64,000 nt of DNA from Citromicrobium bathyomarinum (GTDB lineage: Bacteria > Pseudomonadota > Alphaproteobacteria > Sphingomonadales > Sphingomonadaceae), in NCBI GenBank assembly GCA_001306305.2, contig CP155577.1:2835501-2899500 (forward strand), read 5' to 3'. This document shows, in pieces, positions 1 to 8,534 of this stretch (positions are counted from its first letter, which is position 1; each line of letters starts with the position of its first letter). A program made the translations under genes and the position numbers. The notes under the pieces are model-generated. The model was not told where the DNA came from and ran no database searches. It saw nothing but the letters and a program-made list of their open reading frames with translations.

Positions 1-635
<635 letters not shown>

Positions 636-737
636 TTAGGCAAGAAGGCCGTGGCCGACAAGCTTTCACAAAGCGCATTGCTGCGCGATCACCGGTGCAG
701 GTTACGTCAGCCGTCCGGCAGCAACGCGCCAGACAAC

Positions 738-788
738 GGAAAAACCGGCCGCGAGGCTTCCAGAGGAAAGCGACGCAACCGGTTTTCC
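738..788 (-). terminator. Possible recA terminator hairpin
   Basis: Inverted arms GGAAAAACCGG (738-748) and CCGGTTTTCC (779-788) flank about 30 bases, with a smaller internal stem. On the minus strand this lies just after the recA stop. The T-run is within the stem, so termination is plausible rather than certain. Nothing else is seen in the 624-834 spacer. Confidence 0.4.
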
Positions 789-834
789 GGGTTCCCGGGC
801 GCGAGGTCTGCAGCGCCCGCTTGAGAAGAAGCGA

Positions 835-1899
835 TCAGTCCTCCGCGTCAGGACCGACCATCATCTCCTCGGCGACATCGTCGGTCTTGCCGCGGATCGC
901 AGCCTCCAACTTGTCGCAAATTTCGGGGTTTTCCTTGAGGAAGGTCTTCGCGTTTTCGCGGCCCTGCCCGATCCGGATGCTGTCGTAGGAGAACCAGGAG
1001 CCGGATTTCTCCACCACGCCCGCCTTCACGCCGAGGTCGAGAATCTCACCGATCTTGGAAATGCCCTGCCCGTACATGATGTCGAATTCGACCTGCTTGA
1101 ACGGCGGTGCGACCTTGTTCTTGACCACTTTCACACGTGTTGAGTTACCGATAATTTCGTCGCGGTCCTTGATCTGGCCGGTGCGACGGATGTCGAGTCG
1201 CACGCTGGCGTAGAACTTGAGCGCATTGCCCCCGGTGGTCGTTTCCGGATTGCCGTACATCACGCCGATCTTCATCCGCAGCTGGTTGATGAAGATGACC
1301 ATGCACTTGGAACGGTTGATCGACCCGGTCAGCTTGCGCAGGGATTGGGACATCAGGCGTGCCTGAAGGCCGACGTGGCTATCGCCCATCTCGCCTTCGA
1401 TTTCAGCACGCGGGACCAGCGCGGCCACCGAGTCGACCACCAGCACGTCGATCGCATTGGAGCGGACCAGCGTGTCGGTAATTTCGAGCGCCTGCTCGCC
1501 CGTATCGGGCTGCGAGACGATCAGTTCGTCGATATCGACGCCCAGCTTCTTGGCGTAGACCGGGTCGAGCGCGTGTTCGGCATCGACGAAGGCGGCGGTG
1601 CCACCAGCCTTCTGCGCTTCTGCGATCACATGCAGTGCCAGCGTGGTCTTGCCCGAGCTTTCCGGCCCGTAAACCTCGATCACCCGACCCTTCGGCAGGC
1701 CGCCGATGCCGAGCGCGATATCGAGACCGAGCGAGCCGGTCGAAATCGATTCGACATTCATCGTTTCCTTCGAGCCCAGCTTCATCGCCGAACCCTTGCC
1801 GAATGCGCGGTCGATCTGTGCGAGTGCCGCGTCGAGCGCTTTTTGACGGTCCACGTTGGTTTCCTTGTCGTCTACCAGCTTCAGTTTCGCAGCAGCCAT
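835..1899 (-). CDS. recA: Recombinase RecA
   Basis: The 354-residue product has the family's usual length. It carries the Walker A motif GPESSGKTT (about residues 79-87), the DNA-binding loop region around [20 protein letters not shown], and an acidic C-terminus ending GPDAED. RecA forms filaments on single-stranded DNA, drives strand exchange and stimulates LexA self-cleavage. The ATG at 1899 is preceded by a strong AAGGAGG. A direct-repeat SOS box lies about 80 bp upstream at 1977-1991, so LexA control is expected. Confidence 0.98.
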   Translation of the reverse strand: MAAAKLKLVDDKETNVDRQKALDAALAQIDRAFGKGSAMKLGSKETMNVESISTGSLGLDIALGIGGLPKGRVIEVYGPESSGKTTLALHVIAEAQKAGGTAAFVDAEHALDPVYAKKLGVDIDELIVSQPDTGEQALEITDTLVRSNAIDVLVVDSVAALVPRAEIEGEMGDSHVGLQARLMSQSLRKLTGSINRSKCMVIFINQLRMKIGVMYGNPETTTGGNALKFYASVRLDIRRTGQIKDRDEIIGNSTRVKVVKNKVAPPFKQVEFDIMYGQGISKIGEILDLGVKAGVVEKSGSWFSYDSIRIGQGRENAKTFLKENPEICDKLEAAIRGKTDDVAEEMMVGPDAED

Positions 1900-1976
1900 C
1901 GCACGCCCTCCTTCATGTTCCTAGAGAGGCTCTCGCCTTTTCGACATGAGCAGTATGTACCGCTTATGTTCCGATA

Positions 1977-1991
1977 GAACAAGGGGGGAAC
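1977..1991 (-). promoter_or_regulatory. SOS (LexA) box upstream of recA
   Basis: On the minus strand the sequence is GTTC-CCCCCTT-GTTC, an exact GTTC-N7-GTTC direct repeat. This is the LexA operator form described in Alphaproteobacteria. A further GAACATAAG lies toward the gene. The only downstream gene is recA. Confidence 0.85.
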
Positions 1992-2026
1992 GAATATTTT
2001 TCAGAACGTCAGATAATACCCGAAAA

Positions 2027-4462
2027 TCAGCCGCTTGCAGCGCCCAGCACCTCACCAACCTTGCGTGAGATCTGTTCCACACTGAATGGCTTGGCGATGA
2101 AATACATGTTGTCGATGCTGATCTCGTTGCGCAGAGTTTCCTCGGCATAGCCCGACATGAACAGGATCGGGAGGTCGGGCTTAAGCTTGCGGATCGCGCG
2201 AGCCATCGCAGGGCCGTCCATTCCCGGCATCACCACGTCGGAGACGACCAGGTCGAAAACGCCGCCATTGGCGATCTCGGCAAGGCCGTCCTCGCCATCG
2301 GGCTGGGCGGTGACGGTGAAGCCGGCGCGGACCAGCGCGCGCTCGGCCACCGCGCGGACCATATCCTCGTCCTCGACCAGCAGCACGCGGCCACCGCCGG
2401 ACCAGCGCCGCGCAGGCTCGTCCGGATCGGCGCGGCGCTCTTCCGCAGTGGGTGCGCCGTGGTGCACCGGCAAATAGACAGTGAAGGCCGCGCCGGAGCC
2501 CAGCCCATCGCGAGGGCCCACGTTCTCGGCATAGATATAGCCGCCCGACTGGCGGATGATGCCGTAGACGGTCGACAGGCCCAGCCCGGTGCCCTTCCCC
2601 AGCTCCTTGGTGGTGAAGAAGGGATCGAAGATCTTGCCCATCACCGCGGCCGGAACCCCGCCCCCGGTGTCGCGCACGATCAGCGCGGTGTAGTCACCGG
2701 GCGGCATATCCGGGCCGAGGCTGCGCGTTTCCTTGAGAGAGACCTTGCGGGTCGACATCACCAATGTGCCCGTGCCGTCGCCCTGCGCGGCGATCGCATC
2801 GCGCGCATTGACCGCCAGGTTCACGATCACCTGTTCGAGCTGCCCCGGATCGGCCCGCACGGGCCCGAGATCGCGATCGTGCCGCACGCGCAGCTCGATC
2901 TTCTCGCCCAGCAGGCGCTTGAGCAGCTGGCTGACCTCGGAGATGACGTCGGGCAGTTGCAGCACCTCGGGGCGCAGCGTCTGCTGCCGACTGAACGCAA
3001 GCAGCTGCCGGGTGAGGCTGGCCGCCCGGTTCGAATTGGCGCGAATCTGCTGGATGTCATCGTAATCGCTGTCGCCCGGCATGTGGCGCAGCAGCATCAG
3101 GTCGCAATAGCCGATGATCGCGGTCAGCACGTTATTGAAATCGTGCGCCACGCCGCCTGCGAGCTGGCCGATCGCCTGCATCTTGCTCGCCTGCGCGATC
3201 TGTCGCTTGAGCTCGGTCTCTTCCTTCGAATCGACCAGCGACAGCAGTACGGCGGGTTCGCCCAGCCCGCGCACGCTGGCGAGACCCAGCGAAATCGGCT
3301 CGCCCGGCGCGCTGTCCAGCCGTACCGCCACGTCGCCACTCGCCACCCCACCCTTGCCGAACCGGCGCACCGCGTCGGAGATCGCGCCCTTGTCCTCACG
3401 CACGACCAGATCGGAGGGGAACGTCGGCAAGCCCTTCTCTGTCCGTCCGACCGCGCGCAGGAAAGACGGGTTGGCGAACAGGAAGCGTCCGTCGCGATCG
3501 GTCATCGCCAGGCCCAGCGGCAGCGCCTCGATCAGCGACTCCACCTTGGGCGCGGTATCGGCGGAGACATGTTCGGCCAGAGCGACATGCGCTTCGACCA
3601 GCAGCATCAGCGAAGGCGCATCCTGTGGGTTGGCGGCCCATTCATCGTCGATATCGTTGAGCGGCACGTGGATCAGCTGGAAGGGCTCGCCCTCCCGGCC
3701 CGCGCGGGCAAAATAGATCCGCTCGCGTTCGTCGAGCCGGAGAAAATCGGCGAATTCACGGCCGACCAGCGTGGCCGAAGGGTCACCGGCAGCGCGCTCT
3801 GCAAATGCAGGCGAGGCTGCGCGTACGGTGCCTTCGGCGGTAACCAGCGCGGCCACCACCCCTGCGCGGCCAAGCATCCTGCCCAGCGCGCCTGTGACCA
3901 GCTGCGATATGTCGCTGGCAAGATCTTCGCTCGATTCGGGACGGAAGCGCCAGACAAGGTGATCCTCGCCCCGCCCCGCCCGCTGCGCCTCGACCTCCCA
4001 GCGAACGTCGTCCTTGCCGAGCGAGAGATGCGCCGCGTGCGCGCGCCCTTCACGCCATGCCTCGCGGGCAGTTCTGAGCAGTGCTTCGGCGGCAGCCTCT
4101 TCGCTCAGCGCAAGATTGGGCGGAGCCTTCTCGACCCCGAAACGGGAGGAAAACGACGCGCTCGCGCAGACCAGCCGGTTCGCGCGGTCAGTGATCGCGA
4201 CCAGCGCACCGGGCTGGTCGATCGCGGTGAGCGTAACGCTCCAGTCGGGCGGCGCCAGTTCCACCCGCTCTGCGCCGGCGGCCTTGCCGCGCAGAACGAT
4301 CAGCAGGGTCATCAGCGTCGCGAGCCCGCCGGCATAGGCTGCGGTCAGGATCGGCAGGTCGCTCAGCAGCCATACCGCCGCAACGCTGACCACCAGCGCG
4401 AGCAGCAGGACCAGCCAGCCGAGCGGGGTTCCCCCGGCGCCAGGCTGAGCGAATGGATTCAC
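2027..4462 (-). CDS. cckA: CckA-type hybrid histidine kinase with receiver domain
   Basis: The 811-residue protein begins with two membrane segments within residues 1-60. PAS-like sensory regions follow, then a HisKA domain with the phospho-acceptor histidine in GGVAHDFNNVL (near residue 440). After it come an HATPase domain (DTGGGVP, GKGTGLGLSTVYG) and a C-terminal receiver with the acceptor aspartate in VVSDVVMPGMDG (near residue 742). This is the CckA architecture. CckA feeds phosphate through ChpT to CtrA in alphaproteobacterial cell-cycle and motility control. The reading frame is open further upstream, but I place the start at the GTG at 4462 because it overlaps the TGA of the preceding gene (GTGA), which indicates translational coupling. 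Confidence 0.85.
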   Translation of the reverse strand: MNPFAQPGAGGTPLGWLVLLLALVVSVAAVWLLSDLPILTAAYAGGLATLMTLLIVLRGKAAGAERVELAPPDWSVTLTAIDQPGALVAITDRANRLVCASASFSSRFGVEKAPPNLALSEEAAAEALLRTAREAWREGRAHAAHLSLGKDDVRWEVEAQRAGRGEDHLVWRFRPESSEDLASDISQLVTGALGRMLGRAGVVAALVTAEGTVRAASPAFAERAAGDPSATLVGREFADFLRLDERERIYFARAGREGEPFQLIHVPLNDIDDEWAANPQDAPSLMLLVEAHVALAEHVSADTAPKVESLIEALPLGLAMTDRDGRFLFANPSFLRAVGRTEKGLPTFPSDLVVREDKGAISDAVRRFGKGGVASGDVAVRLDSAPGEPISLGLASVRGLGEPAVLLSLVDSKEETELKRQIAQASKMQAIGQLAGGVAHDFNNVLTAIIGYCDLMLLRHMPGDSDYDDIQQIRANSNRAASLTRQLLAFSRQQTLRPEVLQLPDVISEVSQLLKRLLGEKIELRVRHDRDLGPVRADPGQLEQVIVNLAVNARDAIAAQGDGTGTLVMSTRKVSLKETRSLGPDMPPGDYTALIVRDTGGGVPAAVMGKIFDPFFTTKELGKGTGLGLSTVYGIIRQSGGYIYAENVGPRDGLGSGAAFTVYLPVHHGAPTAEERRADPDEPARRWSGGGRVLLVEDEDMVRAVAERALVRAGFTVTAQPDGEDGLAEIANGGVFDLVVSDVVMPGMDGPAMARAIRKLKPDLPILFMSGYAEETLRNEISIDNMYFIAKPFSVEQISRKVGEVLGAASG

Positions 4463-5067
4463 GATGGCGTTGCCTGCGATGGCGCAGCGGCAGCTTCGCG
4501 GGCGATCGCACCGCGCTTCAGCCGTTTCTTGCGCCGCCGGCCCATAGCGGCGCGCCATATCCACTTGGTCAGGAAATAGCCGATCGGGGGGAACAGCGCC
4601 GCGAAGAGGAAGAAGCCGAACACGGTCGCGCCCGCTGCCTCGAACAGGCCGCCAAGCGTCATCAGTCCGTCCTGCGGCAACAGCACGTTTCCACCATCGG
4701 GGATAATGGTCAGCACCTTGTGGCCGACCCGGTTGGCTGCCCACAACCAGAACGGGAAGGTCAACGGATTGGTCACCAGCGTGGTCGCGCTGGCGATCGG
4801 CACATTGGCGCGCACGGTGAAGGCGAGCACCAGGGCGAGGAAAATTTGGCCGAACGGGATCACGAACCCTGCAAACAGGCCGAGCGCGACGCCGCGCGGC
4901 ACGTTGCGGCGGGTGAAGCGCCATAGTTCGGGGCTGAGGAAACGGTGTGCGATAGGCCGCAAGACACGGCTTTCGGCCAGCTTCTCCCGGTCGGTATATC
5001 GACGCAGGTAGCTCCACGTTGCCGAACGGGCGGACGGCTTGTGGAGGCTATCTGATGGCTGGCTCAT
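4459..5067 (-). CDS. DUF2062 family membrane protein
   Basis: The 202-residue product carries a DUF2062-like core. Hydrophobic segments lie around GVALGLFAGFVIPFGQIFLAL, around the TNPLTFPFWLWAANRVGH signature, and toward FFLFAALFPPIGYFLTKW. The C-terminus is basic (GRRRKKRLKRG). The molecular role of the family is not established. The gene lies between smpB and cckA on the same strand and overlaps cckA by four bases, so it is probably co-expressed with the kinase. Confidence 0.8.
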   Translation of the reverse strand: MSQPSDSLHKPSARSATWSYLRRYTDREKLAESRVLRPIAHRFLSPELWRFTRRNVPRGVALGLFAGFVIPFGQIFLALVLAFTVRANVPIASATTLVTNPLTFPFWLWAANRVGHKVLTIIPDGGNVLLPQDGLMTLGGLFEAAGATVFGFFLFAALFPPIGYFLTKWIWRAAMGRRRKKRLKRGAIAREAAAAPSQATPS

Positions 5068-5231
5068 AATGCTCGTTCGATAGTGGTGTCGGGCATGCCG
5101 AAGGGCAAGCCGGAGGGCGTCGTTTTACCCCATAGTAGAGGCGCAGGAGCACTAGCCGAAACGGGGTGGCTGGTTCATTAATCATGCGCCCCGGATCGTC
5201 GCAAAATCCGCCCTTCCCGGCGCACCTGAAA

Positions 5232-5714
5232 CTACCCCCGGTCGCGCAGGATCCGCGCCTTGTCGCGCTGCCAGTCGCGATCCTTGATGTAGTCGCGCTT
5301 GTCCTTGGTCTGGCGGCCCTTGGCCAGCGCCAGTTCGACCTTCGCCCGACCCTGCCCGTTGAAATACATCGAGAGGGGCACAAGCGTCATTCCCTTGCGC
5401 TCAACCGCACCTAGCAGCTTCTCGATCTCGCGTTCATGCAGCAGCAGCTTGCGCGGGCGCTTGGGCTCGTGGTTCAGGCGGTTGCCGTGGGTGTATTCGG
5501 GGATGTTGGCATTGATCAGCCACGCTTCCCCGTCGCGCACCTCGGCATAGGATTCGGCGATCGTCGCCTCGCCCGAGCGGAGCGATTTGACCTCGGTACC
5601 CTGCAGCGCGATCCCTGCCTCGAACTTTTCCTCGACCGCATAGTCGAACCGCGCGCGCCGGTTCTCGGCGACGGTCTTGCGCTTGTCGAAGGTAGGAGGT
5701 TTGGGACGTGCCAT
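5232..5714 (-). CDS. smpB: SsrA-binding protein SmpB
   Basis: The 160-residue protein begins [20 protein letters not shown] and shows SmpB signatures: [25 protein letters not shown] and [22 protein letters not shown]. The basic C-terminal tail ([20 protein letters not shown]) enters the decoding centre with tmRNA. SmpB delivers tmRNA to stalled ribosomes for trans-translation. A longer open frame reaches 5765, but the ATG at 5714 matches the family N-terminus. No ssrA gene is seen in the 5068-5231 spacer. Confidence 0.96.
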   Translation of the reverse strand: MARPKPPTFDKRKTVAENRRARFDYAVEEKFEAGIALQGTEVKSLRSGEATIAESYAEVRDGEAWLINANIPEYTHGNRLNHEPKRPRKLLLHEREIEKLLGAVERKGMTLVPLSMYFNGQGRAKVELALAKGRQTKDKRDYIKDRDWQRDKARILRDRG

Positions 5715-5829
5715 AAGGGCCCGCGATGTAGGGGCGCGCGGACAAAAGGGAAAGGGGCCCCGCAAGGAGTGGGGATGAAATCGCGCCTGCGCTTGCGCAG
5801 CGCGGCCGCAGCGTGGCTATTCCTGATCG

Positions 5830-6900
5830 ATGCAATCCAGCGCGCCAGAGCCCTTCCGCATTCACGACCGCGCGATCGCGCCGGGCAGTTCCGAAATCCT
5901 GACCATCCCGGTCAGCCAGCAGGTCACCGGGCTCGACGCATCGCTCGCGCTGAAGGTGCTGCACGGCGCGAAGCCCGGCCCGGCGGTGTTCGTCAGCGCG
6001 GCGATCCACGGGGACGAGATCGTCGGGACCGCGATCATCCAGCGGCTGCTCGACCACCTGATGCCGGGCGCGATGGCGGGCACGCTGATCCTCGCGCCCG
6101 CGGTCAATATCTACGGTTTCGCCTCGCACAGCCGCTACCTGCCCGACCGGCGCGATCTCAACCGCAGCTTTCCGGGTTACGAGAACGGCAGCCTTGCCGC
6201 GCAGCTGGCGCATACCTTTCTGGAGCAGGTGATCGACCGCTGCACGCTGGGCATCGACCTGCACACCGCCGCAGTCCACCGGTACAACCTGCCGCAGATC
6301 CGCATCGCTTCGGGCAGCCCCTACCTCACCGAACTGGCGATGGCCTTCGCCCCGCCGATCATCATCGAAAGCCCGCTGCGCCCCGGATCGATGCGCGCGC
6401 TCGCGCATGATCGCGAAACGCCGATGCTGCTGCTGGAAGCGGGCGAGGCGCTGCGGTTCGACCGCTACGCGATCAATGTCGGGGTCAGCGGCGTGCTGCG
6501 CGTGCTGGCGCATATCGGGATGATCGAACTCGACGACGGGCTCGCGGCGGTCAAGGTCCCGACCCGCGCCAACCGCTCAAGCTGGGTGCGCGCGCCGCGC
6601 GGCGGGGTATCGCGCCGGGTGCGCAAGTCAGGCGACGTGGTACGGCAGGGCGACATGCTGGCGGTGGTCGGCGGCCTGTTCGGCGAGGACGCGCAGGAAC
6701 TGGTCAGCCCGGTCGACGGCGTGATCATCGGCCACGCGACCCTGCCGGTGGTCAATCAGGGCGACGCGCTGTTCCATATCGCCGAGGTCGAGACGCTGGA
6801 TGGCGTCGGTCACGGCGCACGCAGCATCGCCGATGCGCTGGCGGTCAGCGAACCGCCCCACCCGCCGACCACGCTGCTGGACGAGGACGAGGTGCTTTAG
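5830..6900 (+). CDS. Succinylglutamate desuccinylase/aspartoacylase family (M14-like) hydrolase
   Basis: The 356-residue product has the AstE/AspA zinc-hydrolase fold signatures. These are AAIHGDEIVG (zinc ligands H and E, about residue 60), a conserved arginine in LPDRRDLNRSFPG, and the third-ligand region GIDLHTAAVHR (about residue 140). A catalytic-glutamate candidate lies in LLLEAGEALRFD. The C-terminal 100 residues form a small beta-rich domain resembling a lipoyl/barrel fold, as in many bacterial members. The family removes acyl groups from amino-acid substrates; the substrate here is unknown. The gene is divergent from smpB. Confidence 0.82.
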   Translation: MQSSAPEPFRIHDRAIAPGSSEILTIPVSQQVTGLDASLALKVLHGAKPGPAVFVSAAIHGDEIVGTAIIQRLLDHLMPGAMAGTLILAPAVNIYGFASHSRYLPDRRDLNRSFPGYENGSLAAQLAHTFLEQVIDRCTLGIDLHTAAVHRYNLPQIRIASGSPYLTELAMAFAPPIIIESPLRPGSMRALAHDRETPMLLLEAGEALRFDRYAINVGVSGVLRVLAHIGMIELDDGLAAVKVPTRANRSSWVRAPRGGVSRRVRKSGDVVRQGDMLAVVGGLFGEDAQELVSPVDGVIIGHATLPVVNQGDALFHIAEVETLDGVGHGARSIADALAVSEPPHPPTTLLDEDEVL

Positions 6901-6906
6901 GTCCGC

Positions 6907-7326
6907 CTATTTCTCGTTGTGCAGATTGCGGCGTTTCCCGCGAATTTCCTGAGGCGCATCCGCAGCCGGCCCTTTCCAACACCAGGTATCTGGCAAGTCA
7001 CAATAACCAGATTCGGCAATCGCGATCGTCTCAGGCCATGCTTCGGGCGTCTCTCCGCCCTCGTAGGTTACGACCAGAACAGGCGCAGGCTCCAGCCGCG
7101 TTAGCTGCGCCATCACGTCAGGCAATTCGGCTTTGCCCAGAGTCCTTCTGTCCAGAGCCAAACTTCCGTCCTGTGAGACGGACAGCTCTGTGAACGGAGC
7201 ACTATGGATCAGCGTGTCCTGCTTCAGATTCCACACTTCTTCTACGGCTGTACGCTCCGGCTCGACGGAGCCACCACAATTCGCAAGCGCGGGCATTATG
7301 GTGAGGAGAAGCAGGGCGCGGATCAC
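6907..7326 (-). CDS. Small putative lipoprotein, unknown function
   Basis: I start this 139-residue protein at the GTG at 7326, which overlaps the TGA of the upstream membrane-protein gene (GTGA). The resulting N-terminus (VIRALLLLTIMPALANCGG) is a short hydrophobic signal ending in a cysteine, so a lipoprotein is likely, although LANC is not a textbook lipobox. The mature part has two further cysteines in YCDLPDTWCW and a basic end (RGKRRNLHNEK). No family is recognised. It is the last gene of the dapA unit. Confidence 0.6.
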   Translation of the reverse strand: MIRALLLLTIMPALANCGGSVEPERTAVEEVWNLKQDTLIHSAPFTELSVSQDGSLALDRRTLGKAELPDVMAQLTRLEPAPVLVVTYEGGETPEAWPETIAIAESGYCDLPDTWCWKGPAADAPQEIRGKRRNLHNEK

Positions 7327-7553
7327 ATGATATCCTTGGCAATCAGCAGCACACCACAGATGAGGGTCAGCCAGCCACTCCAACGGAAGAATCTCATGTC
7401 GCGCAACTGCGGATAGGCAGCAAGCGCGCGCCTTTCTTCGAAGAAACGATCCTCACCGATATGCATCCTCCGTCGCGCATCCATGGCTCGGCTGCGCGCC
7501 GTTATGATCGTAAACGCTCCCGCCAACACCAGAACGATACCGAAGGCCATCAC
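7323..7553 (-). CDS. Small two-helix membrane protein, unknown function
   Basis: The 76-residue product has two predicted membrane helices, MMAFGIVLVLAGAFTIITA and FRWSGWLTLICGVLLIAKD. Between them is a polar segment rich in Arg and Glu. The start is the GTG at 7553, overlapping the dapA stop, or the ATG three bases later. It overlaps genes on both sides by four bases, giving a tightly coupled trio. No known family is recognised. Confidence 0.6.
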   Translation of the reverse strand: MMAFGIVLVLAGAFTIITARSRAMDARRRMHIGEDRFFEERRALAAYPQLRDMRFFRWSGWLTLICGVLLIAKDIM

Positions 7554-8431
7554 ACCAGCCCCGCGTGCTCCAGCGCCTTGTCGACCGCGCGGCGGGCGTG
7601 GTCGGAGCAGGCGACCAGCGGGAGGCGGACTTCGTCGGTCATCCAGCTTTGCGTGCGTGACAGCGCATACTTCACTGGCGCCGGGCTCGAATCCTCGAAC
7701 ATCGCGTAGTGCAGCGGGTAGAGCCGGTCGTTGAGTTCGCGCGCGCGGACCAGGTCATTGTCGGCGCAGGCCTTCTGGAACTCGGCGCACAGAGCGGGCG
7801 CGACGTTTGCGGTGACCGAGATGCAGCCCGAACCACCCGCCGCATTGAAGGGCAGCGCCAGTTCGTCATTGCCCGAAAGCTGGCAGAAATCGCGACTGAT
7901 ACCCATGCGGTGGTCGGCAACGCGCGACAGATCCTCGCTCGCATCCTTGATCGCCACGATCACCTCGGGGAATTTCTCCGCCAGCTCGCACACCGTTTCC
8001 GGCTGGAGATCGGTCACCGTGCGGCCCGGCACGTTGTAGAGCACGATAGGCAGGTCGCCATGTTCGGCGAGGTGGCTGAAATGCGCGATCAGCCCGGCCT
8101 GGCTCGGCTTGTTGTAATAAGGCGCGACGCACAGTCCGGCGGTCACCCCGGCCTTCTTCGCGAACTTGAGGTGCAGCAGCGCATTGTTGGTGTCGTTGCT
8201 GCCGCAACCCGCGATGATCGGCACGCGGCCCGCCGCCTGCTCGACGCACATCTCGATCACCCGGTGGTGTTCGGCATTGGACAGCGTCGAGGCTTCGCCG
8301 GTAGTCCCGCAGGGTACCAGCGCGGCGCTGCCCTGCTCGATCTGCCAGTCGACCAGCGTGCGGAATGCCGCCTCGTCGACCTTGCCGTCCCGAAATGGAG
8401 TGACGAGCGCGGGGATTGAGCCTGAGAACAT
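7550..8431 (-). CDS. dapA: 4-hydroxy-tetrahydrodipicolinate synthase
   Basis: The 293-residue protein has the DapA (beta/alpha)8 signatures: GSIPALVTPF at the N-terminus, PCGTTGEASTLS for pyruvate binding, LYNVPGRT with the catalytic tyrosine, and VAIKDASEDLSR with the Schiff-base lysine (about residue 163). It condenses pyruvate with aspartate semialdehyde in the lysine and meso-diaminopimelate pathway, which supplies both protein and peptidoglycan. It is divergent from a lytic transglycosylase gene and is followed by two small overlapping genes. Confidence 0.96.
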   Translation of the reverse strand: MFSGSIPALVTPFRDGKVDEAAFRTLVDWQIEQGSAALVPCGTTGEASTLSNAEHHRVIEMCVEQAAGRVPIIAGCGSNDTNNALLHLKFAKKAGVTAGLCVAPYYNKPSQAGLIAHFSHLAEHGDLPIVLYNVPGRTVTDLQPETVCELAEKFPEVIVAIKDASEDLSRVADHRMGISRDFCQLSGNDELALPFNAAGGSGCISVTANVAPALCAEFQKACADNDLVRARELNDRLYPLHYAMFEDSSPAPVKYALSRTQSWMTDEVRLPLVACSDHARRAVDKALEHAGLV

Positions 8432-8534
8432 TTGAGTCGCTCCTGCGTTGAGCTTATATGAGGGGCGAGAAACGGAGCTTTCATCGCCCCATCAATCCCT
8501 TCGTTCAGTGCCTGATAAGGAGCCAGCGGCCATA

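Noticed and set aside
2459-4579. Very long plus-strand open frame (706 codons) opposite cckA
   Set aside because: It is antisense to clearly recognised kinase domains, has low-complexity His/Arg/Gln composition and no family match; it follows from high GC at codon position 3.
5068-5231. ssrA (tmRNA) gene next to smpB
   Set aside because: No tRNA-Ala-like ends or tag frame could be found in the spacer.
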